Part shown: piece by piece, positions 38,206-47,743 of the stretch | How the letters are laid out: every line of letters begins with the position of its first letter | How positions within the stretch are numbered: position 1 is the first letter of the stretch | DNA from: Levilactobacillus brevis ATCC 14869 = DSM 20054 | GTDB taxonomy: Bacteria > Bacillota > Bacilli > Lactobacillales > Lactobacillaceae | Length of the DNA stretch: 64,000 nucleotides | Direction: 5' to 3' | NCBI RefSeq assembly: GCF_001433855.1 | Contig: NZ_AZCP01000001.1 | Span: forward strand, 292,347-356,346 | The notes under the pieces: generated by a model | Databases searched by the model: none | The model's input: the letters and a program-made list of their open reading frames with translations, nothing else | What the model was told of the DNA's origin: nothing | Position numbers and translations under genes: made by a program

Positions 38206-38785
38206 AAGTTTGCTGTTTGTCAGCGGTGACGAAGGGATTTCGGTTGCGGATTTGTCGGCAGCAACCGGCCTCATGCGCCCCGCAGTGTTAGCGACCTTGG
38301 AACGGTTGGCTCAAAAATATGCGGCTGATGAAGCCTCTGCCTTGGAGTTAATGGTCAACGATACCACATATCGGTTAGTGACCAAGGAAGCTGCGAGTGA
38401 TCTGGTTAAACGCTATTTTGAGAATCCCTTAAGTACAAGTTTGTCGCCAGCCTCGTTAGAAGTCTTGGCGATCATCGCTTATCGACAACCCATCACGCGA
38501 ATTGAAATTGATGAAATTCGGGGAGTTCAGAGTGCCTCAACGGTTCAGAAATTGGTGTTGCGCCGGTTAGTTGAAGATGCGGGGCGTTTAGATGAACCCG
38601 GTCGCCCCAAGTTATATCAAACCAGTGATTACTTTCTCGATTACTTTGGACTTGAACAATTGGCAGAGTTGCCGCCGTTACCTGCAGCGGCCCAACCAAG
38701 TGAGACAACAGCTGATGAGGCGACCGGTGATTTATTCCTGCAGGCCTTTAATCAGCAACTCAATCAATCAGGAGATGAAGCTTAA
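38183..38785 (+). CDS. scpB: Segregation and condensation protein B
   Basis: A 200-residue ScpB with two winged-helix domains ([12 protein letters not shown] at the N-terminus; [20 protein letters not shown] near residue 93). It dimerises on ScpA. It overlaps scpA by 23 bases and rluB by one base (TAATG), so the three are translationally coupled. Confidence 0.95.
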   Translation: MSPLAQIESLLFVSGDEGISVADLSAATGLMRPAVLATLERLAQKYAADEASALELMVNDTTYRLVTKEAASDLVKRYFENPLSTSLSPASLEVLAIIAYRQPITRIEIDEIRGVQSASTVQKLVLRRLVEDAGRLDEPGRPKLYQTSDYFLDYFGLEQLAELPPLPAAAQPSETTADEATGDLFLQAFNQQLNQSGDEA

Positions 38786-39507
38786 TGGAACGATTACAAA
38801 AAGTCTTGGCTCACGCGGGCGTTGCTTCGCGTCGTCAATCAGAAAAGTTAATTATGAGTGGCCGAGTTAAAGTTAATGGTGCGGCAGTGACCGAGCTGGG
38901 GACTAAGGTGGGCGTGCATGACCAAATTTTAGTGGATGGTGTACCAATCTCTAGTGAAGCACCAATTTATATCATGTTATATAAGCCGCGTGGTGTCGTG
39001 TCTACAGCGAATGATGACAAAGGGCGTAAGACAGTCGTAGATTTGGTGGAAAATGTGAGCCAGCGGGTTTACCCAGTCGGTCGACTAGATTATGATACGT
39101 CGGGGTTGTTATTATTAACTAATGATGGTGAGTTGGCCAATCGATTGACCCATCCCCGTTATGAAGTTGAGAAGACGTATATTGCCCGCGTGACGGGCGT
39201 GCCCACGAATGATGCGATGAAACAATTACGGCAAGGCATCACCGTTGATGGGGAAACTTACGCACCGGCCAAGTCGAAGGTCTTAAGCGCTGCTGATGAT
39301 CGTAAAACGGCGATTATTTCATTGACGATCCACGAAGGCAAAAATCATCAAGTTAAGAAAATGCTGGCAGCGGTGGGCTGCCCAGTTGAAAAATTAAAAC
39401 GAGAACAATATGGCTTCTTGACGTTAAAGGGATTGAATGCTGGGGAAGCACGTCAGCTGAAACCAGAAGAAGTCAAAGAACTTCGGCGGTTGACCCATTT
39501 GGCTTAG
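38785..39507 (+). CDS. rluB: Ribosomal large subunit pseudouridine synthase B
   Basis: A 240-residue RsuA-family enzyme with an N-terminal S4 domain (RLQKVLAHAGVASRRQSE) and the catalytic aspartate in GRLDYDTSGLLLLTNDG (near residue 103). It makes a pseudouridine in 23S rRNA helix 89. Coupled to scpB. Confidence 0.93.
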   Translation: MERLQKVLAHAGVASRRQSEKLIMSGRVKVNGAAVTELGTKVGVHDQILVDGVPISSEAPIYIMLYKPRGVVSTANDDKGRKTVVDLVENVSQRVYPVGRLDYDTSGLLLLTNDGELANRLTHPRYEVEKTYIARVTGVPTNDAMKQLRQGITVDGETYAPAKSKVLSAADDRKTAIISLTIHEGKNHQVKKMLAAVGCPVEKLKREQYGFLTLKGLNAGEARQLKPEEVKELRRLTHLA

Positions 39508-39517
39508 AACCAAATGG

Positions 39518-39546
39518 TTGACAGGTCAAGGATCTCTTAGTATATT
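39518..39546 (+). promoter_or_regulatory. Promoter of ribU riboswitch transcript
   Basis: A perfect TTGACA (39518-39523), 17-base spacer, TATATT (39541-39546), starting ten bases after the rluB stop. Confidence 0.75.
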
Positions 39547-39566
39547 AAGTGTGTAATTAAATCTGG

Positions 39567-39682
39567 TTCATCTTCAGGGCAGGGTGGAATTCCCGACCGG
39601 CGGTAAAGTCCGCGACCCGCGTGAGCGGTTGATTCGGTGTAACTCCGAAACCGACAGTAAAGTCTGGTATGCAGAAGATGAG
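39567..39682 (+). promoter_or_regulatory. FMN riboswitch (RFN element)
   Basis: All conserved RFN blocks are present: AGGGCAGGGTGGAATTCCCG (39576-39595), ACCGGCGGTAAAGTCCGCGA, a variable arm, ACTCCGAAACCGACAGT, AAAGTCTGGTATGCAGAAGA. The closing stem P1 pairs TTCATCTTC (39567-39575) with GAAGATGAG (39674-39682). Binding of FMN should shut off the downstream riboflavin transporter. Confidence 0.96.
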
Positions 39683-39723
39683 ACGTTGCTTTTTGCGTGA
39701 GCATATTGGTGCGCGTAAAACCC

Positions 39724-39757
39724 AAGGTCTTGCCCTTCTGTGGTGAGACCTTTTTTA
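39724..39757 (+). terminator. Expression-platform terminator of FMN riboswitch
   Basis: AAGGTCT (39724-39730) and AGACCTT (39746-39752) followed by TTTT. It is 41 bases downstream of the aptamer and upstream of the ribU ribosome binding site, indicating transcriptional control. Confidence 0.8.
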
Positions 39758-39799
39758 GTGGGGATCGCCACGAGATGGCCGCAAGGAGGAACACGTATT

Positions 39800-40381
39800 A
39801 TGGAAAACAGTCGTCATGGCTTAGCCGTTCGTTCAATGGTGGAGATGGCCTTATTTTCAGGGGTGGCCTTCGTCCTCATGTTCATTTCCGTCCCCATTAT
39901 CCCACTAGTTCCCTACATGAAATTAGATTTAAGTGATCTGGTGGTTTTGTTAGGCATGAGCTTGTTTGGACCCGGGGGAGCTATTTTAATTGCGGCAGTT
40001 AAGGAATTATTGTATTTGGTCGCCACGGGATTAGATATTGTGAACTTTATCGGTGTGTTAACGGCATTTATTGCTGATTTGGCCCTGATCTTGCCCATTG
40101 GAGCCTTGCTAAAGCGGCCCATGCCGTCTTTAAAACGTCAGGTCTTAGCGGTGATCACGGGAACTTTGAGTTTGACCATCATCTTGTCACTGGCTAATTG
40201 GTGGGTCATCACGCCATTGTATTTAAAAGTCTGGCATATGTCCCTCGGCTTGCCGGTTAATCAACTAATCTTGTTGGGGGTTATTCCGTTTAACTTAATT
40301 AAGGGCATCGTGCTGGGGAGTTTATTTATTATTTTAAGCCGACGAATGGCACCGTGGATTGCGAAGCATTCGGTGCGGTGA
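39800..40381 (+). CDS. ribU: Riboflavin ECF transporter S component RibU
   Basis: A 193-residue membrane protein with about six hydrophobic segments, the substrate-binding subunit that captures riboflavin for the shared ECF energising module. It starts at ATG 39800 after AAGGAGGA; an in-frame ATG at 39740 lies within the terminator hairpin and is rejected. The FMN riboswitch confirms the substrate assignment. No riboflavin biosynthesis genes are in the window. Confidence 0.94.
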   Translation: MENSRHGLAVRSMVEMALFSGVAFVLMFISVPIIPLVPYMKLDLSDLVVLLGMSLFGPGGAILIAAVKELLYLVATGLDIVNFIGVLTAFIADLALILPIGALLKRPMPSLKRQVLAVITGTLSLTIILSLANWWVITPLYLKVWHMSLGLPVNQLILLGVIPFNLIKGIVLGSLFIILSRRMAPWIAKHSVR

Positions 40382-40395
40382 AGCGTCCGTCACTG

Positions 40396-40431
40396 AAAAG
40401 TGGGTTACCGATAGTGGTGACCCACTTTTTG
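40396..40431 (+). terminator. Terminator after ribU
   Basis: AAAAGTGGGTTACC (40396-40409) and GGTGACCCACTTTT (40416-40429) with one wobble and a trailing T run. Confidence 0.85.
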
Positions 40432-40470
40432 TATGGTAAACTGGAAACTAATCAGTCAGGAGGTCAACAC

Positions 40471-41505
40471 GTGGAACCAGTCGATTTATTACCTTTATTA
40501 AGTGAAAGTCAACCGCGGCGGTTACGGGTTGTCGAGAACCTATTGCGGGGACGGCGAACGGTTTCGACGTTGTACTGGGGGCAGCGATACCACCTCTTAT
40601 CCTTGCTGAATCTGAATAAGACCTTGACACGTGGCGGTCTCGATGACACTGCGGCCGCTTTGGTGGCTCACGGTTGGGCGCAAATTGATGCCGAAAAAGA
40701 AACGGTCCAGCTAACTGCTGCCGGAGCAGCCCAGCGTGACGCCAAAGTCTACTATCAACCGGTAACGACCGAGCAGTGGCCCTACTTGGATCACCAGGTA
40801 CTACGAGCGCGGTTGTTTTTAGCAATTCAGGTTGTCTCGCAGTATGCGCATAGTCAAGCACAATACTATCCGTTACAGGTGGACTTAGCTGCCCGTCAAG
40901 CTGTACGGCGGTGGTTTCACACGATGAAGGGCCCCACCTTGGCTGCAACCATTTCCGCCGCTTTAACCGCGAGTTTGACGAAAATTCCAACTATGGCAGC
41001 AGACGTGTTAACTGCTCAGTTTACCGGGTTTAATCAGCCCGGTGTAACGAGTGAACAGCAGGCTCAGTTAACGGGTAAAACGACCTGGGAGTTATATCTG
41101 ATGCAGCTGGATGGTCTTACGCAAGTGGCGCTGGACGCGCGCCAACCAACCCACCCGTTACATTCGTTAGTGGCAGCTTTGTGGCAACCACCAGTGGCCC
41201 ATAGTGCCCAGGTGACTTTAGCAGCCGTTCAAACGGGGCAAACGCTGACACAAATTGCGGCGACCCGGCATGTCAAGTTAAGCACGGTGCGAGAACATTT
41301 GTTAGAAGCGGCGATAATGCTATCATTGACGGATTTTCCGTACGCACAATTATTACCGGCAACCACTCGTCAGGATTTTCAGACGGTCGTTTCGGGGCCG
41401 ATTGATGAGTGGCAGTATGGTGACTTACCGGAGACTGTACAGAATCAATACGATTTTTTCGATTTTAGATTATTTGCCATTTGGTGTGGTAAACAGGAGG
41501 CATAG
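40471..41505 (+). CDS. YpbB-like helix-turn-helix protein
   Basis: A 344-residue protein resembling B. subtilis YpbB, which precedes the RecQ-type gene (recS) in many Firmicutes. It starts at GTG 40471 after CAGGAGGT. The C-terminal third carries a helix-turn-helix-like segment (TLTQIAATRHVKLSTVREHL, near residue 270). Biochemical function is unknown. It is followed five bases later by recQ, so the two are co-translated. Confidence 0.82.
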   Translation: MEPVDLLPLLSESQPRRLRVVENLLRGRRTVSTLYWGQRYHLLSLLNLNKTLTRGGLDDTAAALVAHGWAQIDAEKETVQLTAAGAAQRDAKVYYQPVTTEQWPYLDHQVLRARLFLAIQVVSQYAHSQAQYYPLQVDLAARQAVRRWFHTMKGPTLAATISAALTASLTKIPTMAADVLTAQFTGFNQPGVTSEQQAQLTGKTTWELYLMQLDGLTQVALDARQPTHPLHSLVAALWQPPVAHSAQVTLAAVQTGQTLTQIAATRHVKLSTVREHLLEAAIMLSLTDFPYAQLLPATTRQDFQTVVSGPIDEWQYGDLPETVQNQYDFFDFRLFAIWCGKQEA

Positions 41506-41509
41506 GGAT

Positions 41510-42952
41510 GTGCGGGAAACATTAGTAGAGAGTCTACAAGCAGTTTTTGGTTTTGATCAGTTTCGCCAAGGCCAATTGGCGGCACTAACGGCCCTCGAAA
41601 CAGGGCATGATACGTTAGCCGTCCTGCCGACCGGTGCGGGTAAAACACTGATTTACCAGCTCTATGGATACCGCCATCCAGGATGTGTGTTGGTGGTGTC
41701 ACCCTTATTATCATTGATGAATGATCAGGTTGATCGAATGCGGATGAGCGGGTTTAAACGGGTGGCGGCGATTACTTCACAGACCAGCTTCACGGAACGA
41801 CAACAGATTTTACGACAACTCGATCAGATTCAGTTCTTATTTTTATCACCAGAGATGTTAGCTCAGCCGACGATGCTTGCGCGAGTGCAGCAGTTAACGC
41901 TTAGCTTGCTAGTGATTGATGAGGCCCATTGTATTGTGCAGTGGGGGCCGGATTTTCGGCCGGAGTACCTGCTATTAGGAGCCATTCGGGATCGACTAGG
42001 ACAACCGTTGACACTAGCCTTAACCGCAACCGCTGGGCAGCAGACGCGACAAGAAATTGCTAAGCAGCTGCGGTGTACGCCACAGGTGGTGACGGAATCG
42101 GTCGATCGGCCCAATATATTCTTGGATGTGGAATACGTGGCCGACGAAGCTGAAAAGCAAGAACGACTGCAACAGTTGGTAACCACGTTAAAACGTCCTG
42201 GAGTGGTGTATTTTTCCAGTAAACAACAGGCTAGTGACACTGCCCTATGGCTGCAACAAACGGCAAACGTTCAAGCGGCGGCGTACCATGCGGGTCTGGC
42301 TGCCGAAGATCGATTTAAGATTCAACAACAGTTCATGGCGGGGCAACTAGACGTGATCTGTGCGACGAGCGCGTTTGGGATGGGAATTGATAAAAACGAT
42401 GTCCGGTACGTGATTCATTACCACTTGCCCGCGGACCTCGAAAGTTATGCCCAAGAAATTGGGCGCGCGGGCCGGGATGGTCAGCAAAGTGTGGCAATTT
42501 TGCTGTATGCCGGTGGAGATGAGCGTCTGCCTTTGGCGCTGGGTGAAACTAACCGGCCAGATGCCGAATTAATTCAGCGATATTATCAACACCCCACCAA
42601 CTTTGCAACTGATGAACCGGTCATTCAGCTCCTACAGTTTTATTATCAACACGGCATTAGTGAGGCCGCCGTGGTGCGGTTGTTTCAACAACGGCAGCGC
42701 GAACGCACTCGCGCTTTGGCACAGATGTTAGCTTATGTTCGTGAGGAGACCTGTTTACGGCACCAATGGTTGCAGGCATTTGACGAAGTCGCGCCGGCGC
42801 ACGGGGCTAACTGCTGTTCACCAGCGACTTCATCATTAGATGCTGCGGCTTTGCACTTAACTAGGACTACCACGGAATTAACTAGGACTACCACGGAAGT
42901 GCCTACCGTGACGACGGTTAGTTGGCAGGAACGGTTACACCGGCTATTTTAA
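41510..42952 (+). CDS. recQ: RecQ family ATP-dependent DNA helicase (short form)
   Basis: A 480-residue SF2 helicase starting at GTG 41510 (AGGAGG at 41495-41500). It has PTGAGKT at ~41-47, DEAHCIVQWGPDFRPEY near 137, and a C-terminal helicase domain ending GRAGRDGQ. The usual RQC winged helix and HRDC domain are absent. The zinc cluster seems reduced: one Cys (ETCLRH) and a NCCS pair remain where four Cys are usual. The C-terminus carries a duplicated heptapeptide LTRTTTE. Likely a RecS-type helicase in recombination or replication-fork repair. Confidence 0.9.
   Translation: MRETLVESLQAVFGFDQFRQGQLAALTALETGHDTLAVLPTGAGKTLIYQLYGYRHPGCVLVVSPLLSLMNDQVDRMRMSGFKRVAAITSQTSFTERQQILRQLDQIQFLFLSPEMLAQPTMLARVQQLTLSLLVIDEAHCIVQWGPDFRPEYLLLGAIRDRLGQPLTLALTATAGQQTRQEIAKQLRCTPQVVTESVDRPNIFLDVEYVADEAEKQERLQQLVTTLKRPGVVYFSSKQQASDTALWLQQTANVQAAAYHAGLAAEDRFKIQQQFMAGQLDVICATSAFGMGIDKNDVRYVIHYHLPADLESYAQEIGRAGRDGQQSVAILLYAGGDERLPLALGETNRPDAELIQRYYQHPTNFATDEPVIQLLQFYYQHGISEAAVVRLFQQRQRERTRALAQMLAYVREETCLRHQWLQAFDEVAPAHGANCCSPATSSLDAAALHLTRTTTELTRTTTEVPTVTTVSWQERLHRLF
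42857..42898 (+). repeat. Perfect 21-bp tandem duplication in recQ
   Basis: The 21-base unit at 42857-42877 is repeated exactly at 42878-42898, giving two copies of LTRTTTE near the RecQ C-terminus. In frame, so it does not disrupt the gene. It is probably a recent slippage event in a non-conserved tail. Confidence 0.9.
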
Positions 42953-42982
42953 GAAGATTTTAGAGAATTTGTGGGGGCAGTA

Positions 42983-42991
42983 TGGTACAAT
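42983..42991 (+). promoter_or_regulatory. Extended -10 promoter of ypbE-like/cmk
   Basis: TGG-TACAAT, 30 bases before the LysM protein gene; -35 is poor. Confidence 0.45.
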
Positions 42992-43020
42992 AACGGGTGA
43001 AAGTTTTTCAGGGAGGTTAG

Positions 43021-43638
43021 ATGATGAGTCAAAAGCAGGACGATCCAACGTCAAAGGAACAAGAGTCCCATCCGTGGGATTCGTCATTTGCCGACGATCG
43101 CGATGATCAGGGTAACCTGTCACGAACTAAAATGCGGCGGCAAAATCATAGCAACACGATGGTTACCGTCATTTTAATTGCAATCATCGTTGTGATTGCA
43201 GCGGCTTCACTGGTTTACGGGTTAGCACGGCAAAGTGCCGTGAATCGGCCTCAAAATACAGAAAAGGTGGCGGCTAGTTCTTCCAGCTCATCCAGTCATT
43301 CAGCTAAAGCATCCAGTAGTCACAAAAAGAAGACAGCTAAGAAGACGTCTTCGACTGCGTCTAGCAGCCATCAATCAGCAACGTCCACAACAACTGCTAG
43401 TTCGGCAACTACGACTAGCAGTTCTTCGACTGCGACCAGCACGACGAGTTCTAGTCATGTCGCCAGCAGTTCTAGCTCGTCAGCAGCGACAGGGTCTAAA
43501 TACGCAACGGTAGAGTCCGGACAGGGTGTCTATCGGGTAGCGACTAACGCTGGGATCTCGGTGCAAAAATTATTAGAGCTAAATGGGCTGTCTTCTGGCG
43601 CCTCGTTACACCCCGGACAAAAGTTGCGGGTTCGATAG
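43021..43638 (+). CDS. Membrane-anchored LysM domain protein (YpbE-like)
   Basis: A 205-residue protein. A charged cytoplasmic N-terminus (~45 residues) leads to one transmembrane helix (~48-70). A long Ser/Thr/Ala-rich extracellular linker (~80-160) follows, then a C-terminal LysM domain (YRVATNAGISVQKLLELNG ... LHPGQKLRV) that binds peptidoglycan. Start is ATG 43021 or 43024 (GGAGG at 43012-43016 favours the second). Position between recQ and cmk matches B. subtilis ypbE. Enzymatic activity is not evident. Confidence 0.88.
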   Translation: MMSQKQDDPTSKEQESHPWDSSFADDRDDQGNLSRTKMRRQNHSNTMVTVILIAIIVVIAAASLVYGLARQSAVNRPQNTEKVAASSSSSSSHSAKASSSHKKKTAKKTSSTASSSHQSATSTTTASSATTTSSSSTATSTTSSSHVASSSSSSAATGSKYATVESGQGVYRVATNAGISVQKLLELNGLSSGASLHPGQKLRVR

Positions 43639-43665
43639 AATTTAAATATAGGGAGTTTGGTTTTC

Positions 43666-44346
43666 ATGGAGAAGCAGGGATTACAAGTAGCCATTGATGG
43701 ACCAGCATCTGCCGGTAAAAGTACGGTTGCTAAGATAGTTGCCCAACGTTTTCACTACATATATTGTGATACGGGTGCGATGTACCGCGCGATTACTTGG
43801 AAGGTCTTGCAGGCAGGCGTTGCCTTGACTGATGAAACGGCAGTTAAGGCATTGCTGGACCAAATAACGATTCGGTTTGAACCAGGCACCCCCGTCCAAA
43901 AGGTGTTTGTTGATGATACGGAAGTGACGTTAGCCATTCGTCAACCTGACGTGACCAATTCGGTGTCGGCTGTTTCAGCGTTACCAGCGGTCCGGTCAGA
44001 ATTAACGGAACGGCAACGACAAATTGCCGAAGCCGGGGGGATCGTGATGGATGGTCGTGATATCGGTTCAACGGTGTTGCCCCATGCTGAAGTTAAGATT
44101 TTCTTGGTGGCTAGCGTTGACGAACGGGCGCAACGTCGTTTGAAGGATAATGCGGCTAAGGGAATTACAACGCCATTGGCCACATTGAAGCATGAAATTG
44201 AGGAACGTGATCGTAAGGATTCCACGCGAAAAGTGTCACCATTGACGCAAGCAGCCGATGCCATTCGGTTAGATACAACGTCAATGAGCATTGAACAAGT
44301 GGCCGATAAGATTGCTGAAATCATAAAAGAAAAAGAATCCCACTAG
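43666..44346 (+). CDS. cmk: Cytidylate kinase
   Basis: A 226-residue CMP/dCMP kinase with the P-loop DGPASAGKSTVAK (residues ~9-21), the MYRAITW substrate block and GRDIGS. ATG 43666 is chosen because GGGAG (43651-43655) is ten bases upstream, whereas the TTG at 43657 is too close. Followed by rpsA, the conserved cmk-rpsA pair. Confidence 0.96.
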   Translation: MEKQGLQVAIDGPASAGKSTVAKIVAQRFHYIYCDTGAMYRAITWKVLQAGVALTDETAVKALLDQITIRFEPGTPVQKVFVDDTEVTLAIRQPDVTNSVSAVSALPAVRSELTERQRQIAEAGGIVMDGRDIGSTVLPHAEVKIFLVASVDERAQRRLKDNAAKGITTPLATLKHEIEERDRKDSTRKVSPLTQAADAIRLDTTSMSIEQVADKIAEIIKEKESH

Positions 44347-44366
44347 AAATGGGCATTTTACTAGCT

Positions 44367-44395
44367 TTTACTGGCATAATCAGCTAAAATAGTAT
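44367..44395 (+). promoter_or_regulatory. Promoter of rpsA
   Basis: TTTACT (44367-44372), 17-base spacer, TAGTAT (44390-44395), about 30 bases before the rpsA start. Confidence 0.5.
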
Positions 44396-44425
44396 GTAGA
44401 GTTGTCGCAAGGAGGAAAAATTCGC

Positions 44426-45730
44426 ATGAGTGAAAATGGCACGAGTCAAAACAATGAAAATAACGATCTATTAGATGCTTTAAACAGCATCGACACCGTT
44501 AAAGTTGGTGACGTTGTTAAGGGTGAAATCTTAGCAATCGATGATGACCAACAAGCAATCGTTGGGATTGCTGATACTGGGGTTGAAGGGGTTGTTCCCA
44601 AGAAGGAATTATCCACTAAACCAGTTGATGATATTAAATCTGTAATTAAAGTCGGGGATGTCTTAGACCTCGTCGTAATTTCTCGGATCGGTTCCGATAA
44701 GGAAGGTGGCAGTTACTTGCTGTCACAACGTCGTTTGGAAGCCCGTAAGGTTTGGGACGACATCCAAAAGGAATTCGAAGCTGGCAACACGTTAACAGCA
44801 CCCGTTACCCAAGTGGTTAAGGGTGGTTTAGTCGTTGATGCTGGTGTACGGGGCTTTGTTCCTGCATCCATGGTTTCTGATCACTTCGTTGAAGATTTGG
44901 CACAATTCAAGGGCCAAACTTTGGAATTCAAGATTGTTGAAATCGAACCAAGTGAAAACCGCTTGATCTTGTCCCACCGTGCGATTGTTGAAAAGCAACG
45001 CGCTGCTCAAAAGGAAGAAATCATGGCGAAGTTAACGGCTGGCGACGTTGTCGACGGTAAAGTTGCTCGTTTGACGAACTTCGGGGCCTTTGTTGACCTT
45101 GGCGGCGTTGATGGGTTGGTCCACGTTTCTGAAATCGCCTTTGAACGGGTTGAAAAGCCTAGCGATGTTTTGAAGGTCGGCCAAGATGTTAAGGTTAAGG
45201 TCTTATCAGTTGATGCTGATCGCGATCGGATTTCCCTTTCCATCAAGCAAACCTTACCAGAACCATGGGATGGGATTGAAGACAAGGCACCTCAAGGTAG
45301 CACGTTAGACGGAACTGTTAAGCGTTTGACGAGCTTCGGGGCCTTTGTTGAAGTCTTCCCTGGTGTTGAAGGCTTGGTTCACATTTCCCAAATTTCTCAC
45401 CAACACATCGCAACGCCTGCTGACGTTTTGAAGGTTGGTCAAGAAATCAAGGTTAAGGTCTTGGATGTTCGTCCAGAAGACCACCGTTTGGCATTGTCCA
45501 TCAAGGCTTTGGAAGAAAAGCCACAATCTGGTGACGATGACAACGAAAACCGTAACACTAACCGTAGCCGGAGCAACAACAATGGCGGTAACAACAACCG
45601 TCGTCGTAGCAACCGGAACAATGCTGAAACTTCAACGGCTAACGCCCCAGAAGAAAGCACTGGTTTCTCTTTAGGTGACCTGATTGGGGACAGCCTGAAG
45701 AAGGACATGGAAGATAACGAAAACAACTAA
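44426..45730 (+). CDS. rpsA: 30S ribosomal protein S1 homologue
   Basis: A 434-residue protein with four S1 (OB-fold) repeats, the Firmicutes form, versus six in E. coli. The third and fourth repeats are clear: [21 protein letters not shown] (in part) and [21 protein letters not shown] (in part). The tail is rich in Asn and Arg (~375-410). It starts at ATG 44426 after AAGGAGG. Acts in mRNA binding on the ribosome, though S1 is less central in low-GC Gram-positives. Preferred codons indicate high expression. Confidence 0.95.
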   Translation: MSENGTSQNNENNDLLDALNSIDTVKVGDVVKGEILAIDDDQQAIVGIADTGVEGVVPKKELSTKPVDDIKSVIKVGDVLDLVVISRIGSDKEGGSYLLSQRRLEARKVWDDIQKEFEAGNTLTAPVTQVVKGGLVVDAGVRGFVPASMVSDHFVEDLAQFKGQTLEFKIVEIEPSENRLILSHRAIVEKQRAAQKEEIMAKLTAGDVVDGKVARLTNFGAFVDLGGVDGLVHVSEIAFERVEKPSDVLKVGQDVKVKVLSVDADRDRISLSIKQTLPEPWDGIEDKAPQGSTLDGTVKRLTSFGAFVEVFPGVEGLVHISQISHQHIATPADVLKVGQEIKVKVLDVRPEDHRLALSIKALEEKPQSGDDDNENRNTNRSRSNNNGGNNNRRRSNRNNAETSTANAPEESTGFSLGDLIGDSLKKDMEDNENN

Positions 45731-45745
45731 TACGTTTGGTTGAAG

Positions 45746-45788
45746 GGGTCTGGAACGGAACTTTTGTTGGTTTCGTTGCGGACCCTTT
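45746..45788 (+). terminator. Terminator between rpsA and der
   Basis: A long stem: GGGTCtggAACGGAAC pairs with GTTTCGTTgcgGACCC, with wobbles and a small internal loop, followed by TTTT. It lies 16 bases after rpsA. Confidence 0.75.
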
Positions 45789-45819
45789 TCGTGTCAAACG
45801 GAAAAAGGAGGGATTAACT

Positions 45820-47127
45820 ATGGCTTATCCAGTAGTTGCCATTGTTGGCCGACCCAACGTTGGAAAATCAACGCTGTTTAACCGAATTGCCGGTGAACGA
45901 ATCTCAATTGTGGAAGATACGCCAGGAGTTACACGTGATCGAATTTATTCACGTGCGGAATGGTTAGGAACCGAATTCCGGATGATTGATACTGGTGGGA
46001 TTGATATGGGTGATGAACCCTTTTTGACCCAAATCACACAGCAGGCGGAAATCGCGATTGATGAGGCCGACGTGATTGTCTTTATCGTTAGTGCACCGGA
46101 AGGAATTACCGATGCGGACGAAAAGGTTGCTAAAATCTTGTATCGGGCTGATAAACCCGTTATTTTGGCTGTCAATAAGGCGGATAATCCAGAGGTTCGT
46201 GAATCAATTTACGATTTCTACTCACTTGGCTTTGGCGATCCATACCCCGTTTCTGGGGTTCATGGCTTAGGCCTGGGGGATTTGCTTGATGCAGTGGTTA
46301 AAGAATTTCCTGAAAAGGATGGCGCGCCTAAGGATGATTCCATTCGATTTAGTTTAATCGGTCGGCCCAACGTTGGGAAATCATCGTTGGTCAATGCGAT
46401 GTTAGGCGAAGAACGGGTGATTGTCTCGAATATTGCGGGGACTACCCGTGATGCCATTGACACTAAGTTTGTGGCTGATGACACGAAATTTACGATGGTT
46501 GATACGGCCGGAATTCGTAAGCGTGGTAAGGTTTATGAGAATACGGAACGTTACAGTGTTATGCGAGCCATGCGGGCCATCGATGATTCGGACGTGGTAT
46601 TGGTGGTTCTGAATGCCGAAGAAGGCATTCGGGAACAAGATAAGCGTGTGGCGGGGTATGCCCATGAGGCTGGTCGCGGTATTATTATCTTGGTCAACAA
46701 GTGGGATACCTTGAAGAAGGATAACCACACTTTAACCGACTTCCAAAACTTGATTCGCATCGAGTTCCAATACCTCAGCTATGCACCGATTATCTTCGTT
46801 TCAGCGAAGACGGGGCAACGATTGGAACAGTTACCGGAGATGATTAAGCGAGTGGCTGACAACCATAACAAACGGGTTCAGTCAGCAACCCTTAATGATG
46901 TGGTGATGGATGCTATCGCCTTGAACCCCACGCCATCGGATAATGGAAAACGGCTGCGGGTGTATTACGCAACCCAGGTTGCAATCGCACCACCGACATT
47001 TGTTGTCTTCGTGAACGATCCGAAGATGATGCATTTCTCTTATGAACGGTTCCTAGAGAATCAGATTCGAGAGCACTTTGATTTTGAAGGGACACCGATC
47101 CATTTAATCGAGCGGGCTCGTAAGTAG
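45820..47127 (+). CDS. der: Ribosome biogenesis GTPase Der
   Basis: A 435-residue EngA/Der with two tandem GTPase domains, each with a GRPNVGKS P-loop (near residues 10 and 182), DTGGI/DTAGI switch II, NKAD/NKWD, and a C-terminal KH-like domain. Needed for 50S assembly. ATG 45820 follows AAAGGAGGG; an in-frame ATG at 45736 precedes the terminator hairpin and is rejected. Confidence 0.97.
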   Translation: MAYPVVAIVGRPNVGKSTLFNRIAGERISIVEDTPGVTRDRIYSRAEWLGTEFRMIDTGGIDMGDEPFLTQITQQAEIAIDEADVIVFIVSAPEGITDADEKVAKILYRADKPVILAVNKADNPEVRESIYDFYSLGFGDPYPVSGVHGLGLGDLLDAVVKEFPEKDGAPKDDSIRFSLIGRPNVGKSSLVNAMLGEERVIVSNIAGTTRDAIDTKFVADDTKFTMVDTAGIRKRGKVYENTERYSVMRAMRAIDDSDVVLVVLNAEEGIREQDKRVAGYAHEAGRGIIILVNKWDTLKKDNHTLTDFQNLIRIEFQYLSYAPIIFVSAKTGQRLEQLPEMIKRVADNHNKRVQSATLNDVVMDAIALNPTPSDNGKRLRVYYATQVAIAPPTFVVFVNDPKMMHFSYERFLENQIREHFDFEGTPIHLIERARK

Positions 47128-47226
47128 ATTAAGACTGATGATAGCAGTATTTTAGCGTGATTTTAACGTTTTTTTAGGAAAATGGGGTCTTCTCACCACT
47201 TTATTGCTAAAAAATCGCGTTATCCC

Positions 47227-47255
47227 TTGTCATATAAGGATTCCTGTGCTATCTT
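47227..47255 (+). promoter_or_regulatory. Candidate promoter of hup
   Basis: TTGTCA (47227-47232), 17-base spacer, TATCTT (47250-47255). The 235-base der-hup gap is A+T-rich and shows no other clear element. Confidence 0.45.
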
Positions 47256-47362
47256 TGATAAAGAAATGATGCGGTTGACCGTATTTGTTTCATCATTTTT
47301 GGACCACTCAAAAATGACATAGATGTCATTCATCTAATCTTCTTTCAGGAGGTGAATTCACA

Positions 47363-47638
47363 ATGGCAAACAAAGCACAATTGGTTAGCGATGTTGCAAC
47401 TGCAACTGGCTTAACTAAAAAGGACGCAACGGCTGCAGTTGATGCAGTCTTCGATTCTGTCCAAGCAACGTTAGCAAAAGGCGAAAAGGTTCAATTGATC
47501 GGCTTTGGTAACTTTGAAGTTCGTGAACGTGCAGCTCGTAAGGGCCGTAACCCACAAACTGGACAAGAAATCCAAATTCCTGCAAGCAAAGTACCTGCAT
47601 TCAAGCCAGGTAAAGCCTTAAAGGATGCTGTTAAGTAA
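47363..47638 (+). CDS. hup: DNA-binding protein HU
   Basis: A 91-residue histone-like protein with the HU signature [21 protein letters not shown] (read in part; residues ~46-66) on the DNA-binding arm. It bends and compacts DNA. ATG behind AGGAGG; strongly biased codons, monocistronic, with a long terminator downstream. Confidence 0.98.
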   Translation: MANKAQLVSDVATATGLTKKDATAAVDAVFDSVQATLAKGEKVQLIGFGNFEVRERAARKGRNPQTGQEIQIPASKVPAFKPGKALKDAVK

Positions 47639-47656
47639 TTGGTATCAATTATTTAG

Positions 47657-47707
47657 CGGGTAGTAAAGGCCAGTACGGTGAATGCCGGGCTGGCTTTTTG
47701 CTACCCG
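47657..47707 (+). terminator. Terminator after hup
   Basis: An extended hairpin: CGGGTAG (47657-47663) with CTACCCG (47701-47707), and inner GCCAG with CTGGC followed by TTTTT, with a small asymmetric A/T section. Confidence 0.8.
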
Positions 47708-47743
47708 TGAAAAGTGACACAGATAAGCAACTGGAGGCGGGTT

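Noticed and set aside
39574-39794. Overlapping minus-strand frames across the FMN riboswitch
   Set aside because: The sequence is fully explained by the RFN aptamer and its terminator.
40448-40990. 180-codon minus-strand frame opposite the ypbB-like gene
   Set aside because: Antisense to a gene with a good GTG start and ribosome binding site; composition is Pro/Arg/Ser-rich as expected for a shadow.
41402-41510. Apparent 104-bp overlap or fusion between ypbB-like and recQ frames
   Set aside because: RecQ has AGGAGG nine bases before GTG 41510, after the ypbB stop; the upstream extension of the frame is not translated.
43280-43500. Dense serine-codon repeats that look like a DNA repeat array
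   Set aside because: They are the Ser/Thr-rich wall-spanning linker of the LysM protein; units are irregular, with no CRISPR-like spacing.
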